Below, one piece after another: positions 8,611 to 16,523 of a stretch of DNA of 64,000 nucleotides (within the stretch, counting starts at the first letter, position 1; each line of letters opens with the position of its first letter). The notes beneath the pieces were generated by a model that did not search any database, was not told where the DNA came from, and was given only the letters and a program-made list of their open reading frames with translations. Location: assembly GCF_003762835.1 (NCBI RefSeq), contig NZ_RJWA01000001.1, forward strand, positions 496,001-560,000, read 5' to 3'. Position numbers and translations under genes: made by a program. This stretch comes from Micromonospora sp. HM5-17 (GTDB lineage: Bacteria > Actinomycetota > Actinomycetes > Mycobacteriales > Micromonosporaceae).

Positions 8611-9102
8611 TCAGGGCGCGAAGGCCCCGGACGCCCGGTAGGCCGCGAGGTATTCCCGTACCGGCTCGGACAGGTCGTGCCAGGCGCGCTTGGCGTGGGC
8701 CACCTCGTACCAGGCGAGATTCTCCACCCAGAACCGGTAGACGAACGACTCGAAGTCGGGCGCGACGACGAGCAGGTCGTCGGCGGCCTCGTCGGCGCTG
8801 ACCTCGTACCGGTCGTACCGGTATTCGCCGCAGACCACCCGGTGTCCGCCGTCGGCAAGCAGGAGAAGGTACCAGTAGCAGCAGCCCTGTTGGTCGTTCA
8901 GGAAGCGGAGCAGCCGGGCGCCGTCGCCCAGCGGACTCGGCACGGCGGTCTGCGCCAGGTCCCACCAACAGGCGGTACACGTGGGTACGGCAGCCAGCAG
9001 CTCCGGTCGGCTCAGGAACGTGGTGAACGACGCCGGCAGGTCGGGGCCGAGCCGGGCCAGCGTGCCGGCCGCGTCGATCGGCCGCATGAACTCCATCGAC
9101 AT
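8611..9102 (-). CDS. Conserved hypothetical protein, SMI1/KNR4-like (SUKH) character
   Basis: This is a 163-residue soluble acidic protein. Its middle contains a CxxC (PTCTACW) and a CC pair, and its C-terminal half (about 118-145) reads VVAPDFESFVYRFWVENLAWYEV, resembling the end of SMI1/KNR4 (SUKH) domains, which are common as immunity or housekeeping proteins. I do not recognise a specific function. A 43-codon ORF lies directly upstream on the same strand and may be cotranscribed. The SUKH assignment is tentative and rests on pattern memory. Confidence 0.6.
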   Translation of the reverse strand: MSMEFMRPIDAAGTLARLGPDLPASFTTFLSRPELLAAVPTCTACWWDLAQTAVPSPLGDGARLLRFLNDQQGCCYWYLLLLADGGHRVVCGEYRYDRYEVSADEAADDLLVVAPDFESFVYRFWVENLAWYEVAHAKRAWHDLSEPVREYLAAYRASGAFAP

Positions 9103-9147
9103 GCCGACCTCGTTGCCGGCCGGGCCGACCGCGCGCGGCTCGGAGAG

Positions 9148-9279
9148 TCAGCCGAAGGTGCCGTCGAACCGGTGGGTCGGCAGCGGCGGCAGGCTGTCGA
9201 CGGGGTAGGTCGAGTAGGTGCCGTCACACGGGCGGTAGGGCCCGAGACGGGTGCCCACCCAGCCCTGGCGGAGTCTCAT
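9148..9279 (-). CDS. Small hypothetical protein (43 aa) upstream of the SUKH-like gene
   Basis: The short frame runs from an ATG at 9279 and encodes a Tyr/Pro-rich, basic peptide (GTYSTYPVD, PLPTHRFDG). It ends 45 bases before the next gene on the same strand. Codon use matches its neighbours, but length and lack of a recognisable family leave it uncertain; it could be a remnant of a longer gene. Confidence 0.35.
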   Translation of the reverse strand: MRLRQGWVGTRLGPYRPCDGTYSTYPVDSLPPLPTHRFDGTFG

Positions 9280-9417
9280 CGCGGCACCGTAGCGTGCCGT
9301 CGGGGTCGGTGGGGAAGACGACACGGAGACCAACTCCGACAGCATCGTCCGCCGGGCCCGATCCGTCCGCGGGCGGTCCGGTGGGGACGCGGCCGGCGGG
9401 TGGTCGAGAATAGCGGG

Positions 9418-10842
9418 GTGACCAGCATTTCGAACGTCCTCGCCCACCGGTACGCCTCGGCGGAACTCGTCGCCCTCTGGTCTCCGGAGGAGAAGATCCG
9501 GATGGAGCGGCGGCTCTGGCTGGCCGTACTCCGGGCGCAGCGGGATCTCGGCGTGCCGGTGCCGGACGGCGTGGTCGAGGCGTACGAGCGGGTGCTGGAC
9601 CAGGTCGACCTCGCCTCGATCGCAGCCCGCGAGCGGATCACCCGGCACGACGTCAAGGCCCGGATCGAGGAGTTCTGCGCGCTGGCCGGGCACGAGCACG
9701 TGCACAAGGGGATGACCTCCCGCGACCTCACCGAGAACGTCGAGCAGCTCCAGATACGCCGGTCGCTGGAGCTGATCCGGGACCGGGTGGTCGCCGCCCT
9801 GGCCCGGCTGGCCCGGCTCGCGGTCGAACACTCCGACCTCGTGCTGACCGGCCGGTCGCACAACGTCGCCGCGCAGGCCACCACGCTCGGCAAGCGGTTC
9901 GCGTCGGCGGCCGAGGAGCTGCTGGTCGCGTACGAGCGGCTGGACGACCTGATCGGGCGGTATCCGCTGCGCGGCATCAAGGGGCCGGTCGGCACCGCCG
10001 CCGACCAGCTCGACCTCTTCGACGGCGACGCCGGGAAGGTGGCGGAGCTGGAGCGCCGGGTCGCCGAGCACCTCGGCTTCACCCGGGTGTGGGACAGCGT
10101 TGGACAGGTCTACCCGCGCTCGCTGGACTTCGACGTCCTCTCCGCCCTGGTCCAGACCGCGGCGGCGCCGTCCTCGCTGGCGACGACGATCCGGCTGATG
10201 GTCGGCCAGGAACTGGCCACCGAGGGGTTCCGTCCCGGACAGGTCGGCTCCAGTGCGATGCCGCACAAGATGAACACCCGCTCCAGCGAGCGGATCAACG
10301 GCTTCGCGGTGATCATCCGGGGTTACCTCTCGATGGTCGGCGAACTCGCCGGCGACCAGTGGAACGAGGGGGACGTCTCCTGTTCGGTGGTTCGCCGGGT
10401 GGCGCTGCCGGACGCGTTCTTCGCCGCCGACGGGCTCTTCCAGACCTTCCTCACCGTGCTGGACGAGTTCGGCGCGTACCCGGCGGTGATCGCCCGGGAA
10501 CTCGACCGCTACCTGCCGTTCCTGGCCACCACCAAGATCCTCGTCGCGGCGGTGCGCCGCGGGGTCGGCCGGGAGACCGCGCACGAAGTGATCAAGGAGC
10601 ACGCGGTCGCGGTGGCGCTGGCCATGCGGGAGAAGGGGATCGCCGAGAACGACCTCTTCGACCGGCTCGCCGCCGACGGCCGACTGGGGCTCAGCCGGGT
10701 CGAGATCGACGAACTGGTCGCCGACCGGGCCGCCTTCACCGGGGCGGCCGCGGCGCAGGTCCGGGCCGTCGCCGACCGGGTCGCCGCGGTGGTGGCGGCG
10801 CACCCCGAGGCGGCCGCCTACGACCCGGCACCGATCCTCTGA
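9418..10842 (+). CDS. purB: Adenylosuccinate lyase
   Basis: The GTG start at 9418 gives 474 residues beginning TSISNVLAHRYAS, the usual opening of bacterial PurB. The superfamily signature GSSAMPHKMN is at about residues 279-288 and carries the flexible catalytic serine loop; TSRDLTENV near residue 101 is the second conserved region. The enzyme works twice in purine synthesis: it cleaves SAICAR to AICAR plus fumarate, and adenylosuccinate to AMP plus fumarate. It stands alone here, a few kb from purSQL and purFM, so it is probably transcribed separately. Confidence 0.97.
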   Translation: MTSISNVLAHRYASAELVALWSPEEKIRMERRLWLAVLRAQRDLGVPVPDGVVEAYERVLDQVDLASIAARERITRHDVKARIEEFCALAGHEHVHKGMTSRDLTENVEQLQIRRSLELIRDRVVAALARLARLAVEHSDLVLTGRSHNVAAQATTLGKRFASAAEELLVAYERLDDLIGRYPLRGIKGPVGTAADQLDLFDGDAGKVAELERRVAEHLGFTRVWDSVGQVYPRSLDFDVLSALVQTAAAPSSLATTIRLMVGQELATEGFRPGQVGSSAMPHKMNTRSSERINGFAVIIRGYLSMVGELAGDQWNEGDVSCSVVRRVALPDAFFAADGLFQTFLTVLDEFGAYPAVIARELDRYLPFLATTKILVAAVRRGVGRETAHEVIKEHAVAVALAMREKGIAENDLFDRLAADGRLGLSRVEIDELVADRAAFTGAAAAQVRAVADRVAAVVAAHPEAAAYDPAPIL

Positions 10843-10904
10843 CGCTCCTCTGACACCCGGTACACCCCGGGACGGGCACGGCGGCGGCGTCGGCCCGGGC
10901 CGGC

Positions 10905-11363
10905 TCAGTCGCGCGGGGTCGGGGTGCCGGCGGCGCTGCCGAGGTCCGGCGCGCTCGGCGGCTCCGCGATGGCGCCGGAGTCGAGCGGCTCGGCCCGGTG
11001 GGCGGTCTCCGCGGCCACCTTCGGCTGGTCGGTCGGCGGGTTCTCCACCGGCTGTCGGACGGCGACCACCGCGGTGCCGTACGCGCAGAGTTCCATCCAC
11101 AGCTCGCCGACGTCACGGTGGTCGAACCGCATCCCGATCACGGCGTTGGCGCCGAGCCGGGTCGCCTCCTCGCCCAACTGCTGTACGGCGTCGGTCCGCC
11201 AACGGGTCAGGTTTTCGGGGGCTTTGGGGTCGTAGGCGCCACCCCGGAGGCTCTTCACTCCCTCGCGGTACGGGTTGCGGGTGCGGGCCTGACACGAAAC
11301 GACTTCGCCGAGTACTGCGCGGATCTCGTACCCCGGTAGGTGATCCGTCGTCACGATCAGCAC
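10905..11363 (-). CDS. YbjQ family (DUF74) protein with Pro/Ala-rich tail
   Basis: Residues 1-107 match the YbjQ/heavy-metal-binding-like fold: VTTDHLPGYEIRAVLGEVVS at the start, then LGANAVIGMRFD and a terminal MELCAYGTAVV strand. The last 45 residues are a low-complexity Pro/Ala/Glu tail not normally present. YbjQ proteins form pentameric rings; the biochemical role is unknown. The GTG start is favoured because the strand that begins the domain would otherwise be shortened. It converges with purB. Confidence 0.85.
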   Translation of the reverse strand: MLIVTTDHLPGYEIRAVLGEVVSCQARTRNPYREGVKSLRGGAYDPKAPENLTRWRTDAVQQLGEEATRLGANAVIGMRFDHRDVGELWMELCAYGTAVVAVRQPVENPPTDQPKVAAETAHRAEPLDSGAIAEPPSAPDLGSAAGTPTPRD

Positions 11364-11722
11364 AGCCTGATGCTGGCAGAGCGGGCCAGAGCGGTTTGCG
11401 AAGCTGGTTCACATCGCCGCACTCTGCGAAACGGGCCGGCGGCACCGAAAGGCACCGGTCGCGGCCGGGAGTGTCCCGGCCGCCTGGAACGGCACGGACC
11501 TGCGGTAACGGTCCCGTCGACCGGTAACCCGCCCAGTCTGGCCGTAGCCCACGGGTTCCCGGGTAAAGCGCGCAGACGCGGCGACGAGCGGCCGGACCGG
11601 CCGGAACGACCGGGGCGGGAACGGACCGCAGGGCGACGAACGGCGTGGCGCGGACGCCCCCGGCCGGAGGGCCGGGAACGTCCGCGCCGTACCCCTGAGG
11701 AGGGTGCGGAGGAGGCCGTTGG
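11364..11722. other. Gene-free stretch with terminator
   Basis: No reading frame with convincing protein character is seen here. The only clear element is the large hairpin at 11647-11688. The part near 11364 should hold the promoter of the YbjQ gene. Confidence 0.6.
11647..11688 (-). terminator. Strong hairpin terminator of the protease gene
   Basis: A 10-bp outer stem (GGCGCGGACG with its complement), a 2x2 internal loop, then a 7-bp inner stem (CCCGGCC with GGCCGGG) around a 4-nt loop. It begins 35 nt downstream of the protease stop codon on the minus strand. Confidence 0.75.
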
Positions 11723-12397
11723 CTAGACCCCGGCCACCGAGGCGATCCAGGACCGGTTGTAGGCGACGCTGCCGTAGTTCTGGATGCTCACGCCGTCAGC
11801 GGTGGAGGCCACCCCGACCTGGGCGCCGTTGTAGAACTGCGGCCCGCCGGAGTCACCCCGCCAGGCGTTGCCGCTGATCCGGGTGCTCCGGATCGCCCGC
11901 CCGCCGTACGCGTCGGTGACGGTGGTGCTGGTCACCTGTACGGTGGCCGTCTTGAGCTGGCTGGACGCCGAGCAGCCGCTGTAGCAGGTCATGCCCCAGC
12001 CGTAGATCGAGTTGGTCGAACCGACCGGCGGGTAGCTGCTGGAGAGGGTGACGTACGTGGTGTTGATCGACGTGGAGAGGTAGAGCAGGGCGAGGTCGTA
12101 CCGGGCGTAGCTGGCTGACACGCCGCTGGTGACGCCGCCGGAGGATCGGTAGACGCTCCCCACCCGCACCGACATCGTGCCGCTGACACAGTGCCGGGCG
12201 GTGAGGACCCAGCGCGGCGCGATGATCGTGCCGGAGCAGGTGAACGAGCCGTTGCTGAAGACGGCCGCCGCCCAGGGGGCCGAGGAGACCGTGCCGCCGC
12301 CGATGATCGGTGCGGGCGCGGCGGAGGCGGCGGTCGGTGCGACGAGCACGCCGACCAGGGCGGTGGCGAGCATCACCACAGTACGACGAAGACGCAT
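11723..12397 (-). CDS. Secreted trypsin-like serine protease (family S1)
   Basis: The ATG at 12397 is preceded by GGAAGGAG seven bases away; the longer frame has no such site. The 224-residue product has a signal peptide ending near AASA (residue 26), then the catalytic triad His69 (LTARHC), Asp101 (ARYDLALL) and Ser183 (GDSGGP). Cysteines at 54 and 70 suit the usual His-loop disulfide, and CYSGC lies mid-protein. No long propeptide is seen, unlike alpha-lytic-type proteases. The substrate pocket suggests an extracellular trypsin or chymotrypsin-like enzyme; specificity is not assigned. Confidence 0.93.
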   Translation of the reverse strand: MRLRRTVVMLATALVGVLVAPTAASAAPAPIIGGGTVSSAPWAAAVFSNGSFTCSGTIIAPRWVLTARHCVSGTMSVRVGSVYRSSGGVTSGVSASYARYDLALLYLSTSINTTYVTLSSSYPPVGSTNSIYGWGMTCYSGCSASSQLKTATVQVTSTTVTDAYGGRAIRSTRISGNAWRGDSGGPQFYNGAQVGVASTADGVSIQNYGSVAYNRSWIASVAGV

Positions 12398-12741
12398 GGT
12401 TGGGCTCCTTCCGGGGGGTACACCCGGGTTCACCGGGTCGGTTGAGCCGCCGCCGGCGGGGGGATGTCCGCCGTACGGATCTGGACCGTCAACGTTCGGC
12501 TCGGGAGACCGGACGTTTGACGCCACACGCTAGGCCGTTCGTCACCTATTCACAAGGGTGAACCTCTGGGGTCGATTTCGGACCGCACCGCCCCGATGCC
12601 CGGATCGCACGGCCACGCGAGCCCGTCTCGGCCCTCCCACCGGCCGGCCCGTGCGTCAACTGCCTGGTCTGCCGGGTACGCTGGCTGCGCTCGCCCCATC
12701 GTGGGCCGGCACCCAACTGCGTACACAGTCAGGAGTGCCCA
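12398..12741. other. Divergent intergenic region between protease and purS
   Basis: No gene is supported. It must hold both promoters. A short inverted repeat, TTCAC-N4-GTGAA at 12549-12562, lies about 150 bp upstream of the protease start and is a possible operator. No riboswitch-like structure was recognised before purS. Confidence 0.5.
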
Positions 12742-12996
12742 GTGCCTCGCGTCGTCGTCGACGTCATGCTCAAGCCGGAGATTCTCGATCCTCAGGGCCA
12801 GGCCGTCGCGAACGCGCTGCCGAGGCTCGGAGTCACGGACGTGTCCTCCGTGCGCATCGGCCGGCGGATCGAGATCGAGTTCTCCGGGCAGCCGGACCTG
12901 GATCGCGCCCGGGAGATCGCGGACAAGCTGCTGGCCAACCCGGTGATCGAGGACTACACGGTCCGCCTCGCGGACGCGGAGGAGAGCACTCCATGA
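12742..12996 (+). CDS. purS: Phosphoribosylformylglycinamidine synthase subunit PurS
   Basis: The 84-residue protein starts at a GTG with AGGAG six bases upstream. The pattern [17 protein letters not shown] near the start and the predicted beta-alpha-beta fold are typical of PurS. It is the small structural subunit that couples PurQ (glutaminase) to PurL in the fourth step of purine synthesis. The stop overlaps the purQ start (ATGA). Confidence 0.97.
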   Translation: MPRVVVDVMLKPEILDPQGQAVANALPRLGVTDVSSVRIGRRIEIEFSGQPDLDRAREIADKLLANPVIEDYTVRLADAEESTP

Positions 12997-13676
12997 CCGC
13001 CCGGATCGGTGTGGTGACGTTCCCCGGCTCCCTCGACGACCGGGACGCCGCGCGCGCGGTGCGGATCGCCGGCGCCGAGGCGGTGCCGCTCTGGCACGAC
13101 GACCCGAACCTGCACGGTGTCGACGCCGTCGTGCTGCCCGGCGGCTTCTCCTACGGCGACTACCTGCGATGCGGCGCCATCGCCCGGTTCGCCCCCGTGA
13201 TGGAGACGATCGCAGCCGGGGCCCGGGACGGCCTGCCGGTGCTCGGCATCTGCAACGGGTTCCAGATCCTCTGCGAGGCGCACCTGTTGCCCGGGGCGTT
13301 GACCCGCAACCAGCACCTGCACTTCCGCAACCGCGACCAGTGGCTGCGCGTCGAGTCCGCCGGCACCGCCTGGACCAACGCGTTCCAGCCGGGACAGGAG
13401 ATCCTCGTCCCGGTGAAGAACGGCGAGGGACGCTACGTCGCCGACCAGCGCACCCTCGACGAACTGGAGGCGACCGGTCGGGTCGTCGTCCGGTACGTGT
13501 ACGGCAACCCGAACGGGTCGCAGCGGGACATCGCCGGCATCACCAACGAGGCCGGTAACGTGGTGGGGCTGATGCCGCACCCGGAGCACGCCGTGGAGGC
13601 GTTGACCGGCCCCTCCCTCGACGGGCTCGGCTTCTTCACCTCGATCCTCAAGCACCTGCTGGGAGCGCCGGCATGA
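12993..13676 (+). CDS. purQ: Phosphoribosylformylglycinamidine synthase, glutaminase subunit PurQ
   Basis: This 227-residue class I glutamine amidotransferase has its nucleophile Cys87 in LGICNGFQ and the His/Glu of the triad in MPHPEH near residue 200. It releases ammonia from glutamine, which is passed to PurL for conversion of FGAR to FGAM. Both ends overlap neighbours by four bases (ATGA with purS and with purL), so the three subunits are translationally coupled and probably made in fixed ratio. Confidence 0.97.
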   Translation: MTARIGVVTFPGSLDDRDAARAVRIAGAEAVPLWHDDPNLHGVDAVVLPGGFSYGDYLRCGAIARFAPVMETIAAGARDGLPVLGICNGFQILCEAHLLPGALTRNQHLHFRNRDQWLRVESAGTAWTNAFQPGQEILVPVKNGEGRYVADQRTLDELEATGRVVVRYVYGNPNGSQRDIAGITNEAGNVVGLMPHPEHAVEALTGPSLDGLGFFTSILKHLLGAPA

Positions 13677-16282
13677 TCGACCGGAGTGGGGTCCCGGGAC
13701 AGTCCGGACCCGCCCTCGCCGTACCCCCCTCGCCGCCGGTGAACGTCCCGGACACCGTCGCCCAGGCCGCGGCGACCCCCGGAGACCTCCAGCCCTACAC
13801 CGAGCTGGGCCTCCGCGACGACGAGTACGACCGGATCCGCCAGATCCTGGGCCGGCGACCGACCCAGTCCGAGCTGGCGATGTACTCGATCATGTGGAGC
13901 GAGCACTGCTCCTACAAGTCCAGCAAGGTCCATTTGCGACAGTTCGCCGAGAAGGCGCCGCGCAGCGACCGACTGCTGGCCGGGATCGGCGAGAACGCGG
14001 GCGTGGTCCGGGTCTCCGACCGGCTCGCGGTGACCTTCAAGGTCGAGTCCCACAACCACCCGAGCTTCGTCGAGCCGCACCAGGGCGCGGCGACCGGGGT
14101 CGGCGGCATCGTCCGGGACATCCTGGCGATGGGCGCCCGACCCGTCGCGGTGATGGATCCGCTGCGCTTCGGCGCCGCCGACCACCCCGACACCGCCCGG
14201 GTGCTCCCCGGCGTCGTCGCCGGGATCGGCACGTACGGCAATTGCCTCGGCCTGCCGAACATCGGCGGCGAGGTGGTCTTCGACCCCTGCTACCAGGGCA
14301 ACCCGCTGGTGAACGCGCTCTGCGTGGGCGTCCTGCCGGTGGAGCGGTTGCAGAACAAGGCCGCGGCCGGGCCCGGCAACGTCGTCGTCCTGCTCGGCGC
14401 CAAGACCGGGCGGGACGGCATCGGCGGCGTCTCCGTCCTCGCCAGCGCCACGTTCGACGACGCCAGCGCGCAGCGTCGCCCGTCCGTGCAGGTCGGCGAC
14501 CCGTTCATGGAGAAGCTTCTCATCGAGGCGTGCCTGGAGCTGTACGACGCCGGGCTCGTCGTCGGCATCCAGGATCTCGGCGGCGCCGGCCTGACCTGTG
14601 CCCTGACCGAGACGGCCGCCGCGGCCGGCACCGGCATGCGGGTCTGGCTGGAGCGCGTGCCGCTGCGCGAGGCGTCGATGGAGCCGCACGAGATCCTCGC
14701 CAGCGAGTCGCAGGAGCGGATGCTGCTGATCGTCGCCCCGGACAACCTCGACGCGGTGCTGCGGATCGCCGAGAAGTGGGGCGTGCCGGCCAGCGCGATC
14801 GGCGAGGTCACCGGCCCCGAGGCGGGCGCCGCGGCGGGTCGGCTGGTCATCACCTGGTACGGCCACACCGTGGTCGACGTACCGCCGGCGTCGCTTGTGG
14901 ACGACGGCCCGGTGTACGCCCGTCCGATGCGTGAGCCCGCCGACCTGATCCTGCTCCAGGCGGACCGGGCCGAGACCCTGCCCCGCCCGTCGACCCCGGA
15001 GGCGCTCCGCGAGACCGTGCTGCGGATGATCGCGTCGCCCAACCTCTGCGACAAGACCTGGATCACCGAGCAGTACGACCGCTACGTCCTCGGCAACACC
15101 GTGCTGGCGCAGCCCGAGGACGCCGGGGTGATCCGGATCGACGAGGAGACCGGACTCGGCGTGGCGATCTCGGTCGACGGCAACGGCCGGTACACCCGGC
15201 TCGACCCGTACCACGGTGCCAAGCTGGCGCTCGCCGAGGCGTACCGGAACGTGGCGGTGACCGGCGCGAAGCCGGTCGCGGTGACCGACTGCCTCAACTT
15301 CGGCTCGCCCGAGGACCCGGCGGTGATGTGGCAGTTCGCCGAGGCCGTGCGCGGGCTGGCGGACGGCTGCGCCGAGCTGGGCATCCCGGTCACCGGCGGC
15401 AACGTCAGCTTCTACAACCAGACCGGCGCGGCGGCGATCCATCCCACCCCGGTCGTCGGCGTGCTCGGCGTGCTCGAGGACGTCAGCCAGCGGGTGCCGA
15501 TGGGCTTCGCCCGGACCACGGGCACGGACCACGACCTGATCTTCCTGCTTGGCGAGACCCGGCTGGAACTGTCCGGCTCCGAGTGGGCCTGGGTGACCCA
15601 CGGCCACCTCGGTGGGGTGCCGCCTCGGGTGGACCTGGCGGCCGAGCGTGCCCTCGCCGAACTCATCGCCGAGGCGGCCCGGGTCGGGCACCTGCGGTCG
15701 GCGCACGACCTCTCCGACGGCGGGCTGGCCCAGGCGCTCGTCGAGTCGATGCTGCGGTACAACGTCGGGGCGCGGATCGCGGTGCCGGAGGGCTTCACCA
15801 CCGGGTCGATGCCGTTCGTCTTCCTGTTCAGCGAGTCGGCCGGCCGGGCGATGGTCGCGGTGCCGCTCGGGCACGAGAAGGCGTTCACCGCGCTCTGCGC
15901 CGAGCGGGGCGTGCCGTGGACCCTGATCGGGGTGACCGACGCCGCCGGCGGCGAACTGGAGGTACGCGGCCAGTTCACCATCGGTCTCGACGAGCTGCGG
16001 GCCGCGTATTCCGGCACCCTGCCGGCCCTCTTCGACGCCCCTGCCCCGCCGACCCCGCCGCCGGCGCCGGAGCAACCCTCCGCCGAGCCGCTGCCGACCG
16101 GTCCGGCGGCTGCCGCCCCGACGGCCGAGGCGGAGGCTGCCGTGCCGGTGGTCGAGCCGGCGGCGGACCCGGTGAGCACCCCCGTGCCGGTGGTCGAGGC
16201 GGTGCCCGCGGCGGCCGGGCCTGAGCCGGGTACCGCCGAGCCGGCGGCGACCGAGCCCGGGTCGGATCCCACCCCACGGTGA
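13673..16282 (+). CDS. purL: Phosphoribosylformylglycinamidine synthase subunit PurL, with long C-terminal tail
   Basis: This is the small-type Pur[16 protein letters not shown] near residue 68 and [23 protein letters not shown] near 123 are the ATP/FGAR-binding segments, and paired AIRS-like halves follow to about residue 785. It is 869 residues because an 81-residue Pro/Ala/Glu/Val tail (about 789-869) has been added, in which a VPVVE motif recurs. The catalytic domain alone is of normal length, so the tail is an extension and not a missing stop. An unstructured N-terminal 40 residues is also present. Function: ATP-dependent amidination of FGAR. Confidence 0.96.
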   Translation: MIDRSGVPGQSGPALAVPPSPPVNVPDTVAQAAATPGDLQPYTELGLRDDEYDRIRQILGRRPTQSELAMYSIMWSEHCSYKSSKVHLRQFAEKAPRSDRLLAGIGENAGVVRVSDRLAVTFKVESHNHPSFVEPHQGAATGVGGIVRDILAMGARPVAVMDPLRFGAADHPDTARVLPGVVAGIGTYGNCLGLPNIGGEVVFDPCYQGNPLVNALCVGVLPVERLQNKAAAGPGNVVVLLGAKTGRDGIGGVSVLASATFDDASAQRRPSVQVGDPFMEKLLIEACLELYDAGLVVGIQDLGGAGLTCALTETAAAAGTGMRVWLERVPLREASMEPHEILASESQERMLLIVAPDNLDAVLRIAEKWGVPASAIGEVTGPEAGAAAGRLVITWYGHTVVDVPPASLVDDGPVYARPMREPADLILLQADRAETLPRPSTPEALRETVLRMIASPNLCDKTWITEQYDRYVLGNTVLAQPEDAGVIRIDEETGLGVAISVDGNGRYTRLDPYHGAKLALAEAYRNVAVTGAKPVAVTDCLNFGSPEDPAVMWQFAEAVRGLADGCAELGIPVTGGNVSFYNQTGAAAIHPTPVVGVLGVLEDVSQRVPMGFARTTGTDHDLIFLLGETRLELSGSEWAWVTHGHLGGVPPRVDLAAERALAELIAEAARVGHLRSAHDLSDGGLAQALVESMLRYNVGARIAVPEGFTTGSMPFVFLFSESAGRAMVAVPLGHEKAFTALCAERGVPWTLIGVTDAAGGELEVRGQFTIGLDELRAAYSGTLPALFDAPAPPTPPPAPEQPSAEPLPTGPAAAAPTAEAEAAVPVVEPAADPVSTPVPVVEAVPAAAGPEPGTAEPAATEPGSDPTPR

Positions 16283-16460
16283 CCGCGGCCGGGTCGGCGC
16301 CGGTCGGAGGCCCGACCGGCCCGGATCCGGCGGCGGCGGGGGACAGGACCGGCACGCCGGAGGCGGCGGGCGAAAGCTTCGTCGTCCCGACGCAGCCGAC
16401 CGGCGGGTCCGACGAGCACGCGGCAGAGGTCCAGCCGACGGGCGGGGCGCGAACGAACGG

Positions 16461-16498
16461 AAGGGGCCGGATCCGGCAACGCGGATCCGGCCCCTTTT
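16461..16498. terminator. Bidirectional terminator between purL and membrane protein gene
   Basis: A 15-bp perfect stem (AAGGGGCCGGATCCG and its complement) with a 6-nt loop, followed by TTTT on the plus strand and, read the other way, by the T-rich complement of its first bases. It lies 178 nt after purL and 26 nt after the convergent gene. Confidence 0.88.
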
Positions 16499-16523
16499 CA
16501 CGCCGTCGACACGGCTGTGCTGC

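Noticed and set aside
12560-12741. Possible riboswitch before purS
   Set aside because: No conserved purine or other riboswitch core was recognised, and no strong hairpin pair was seen.
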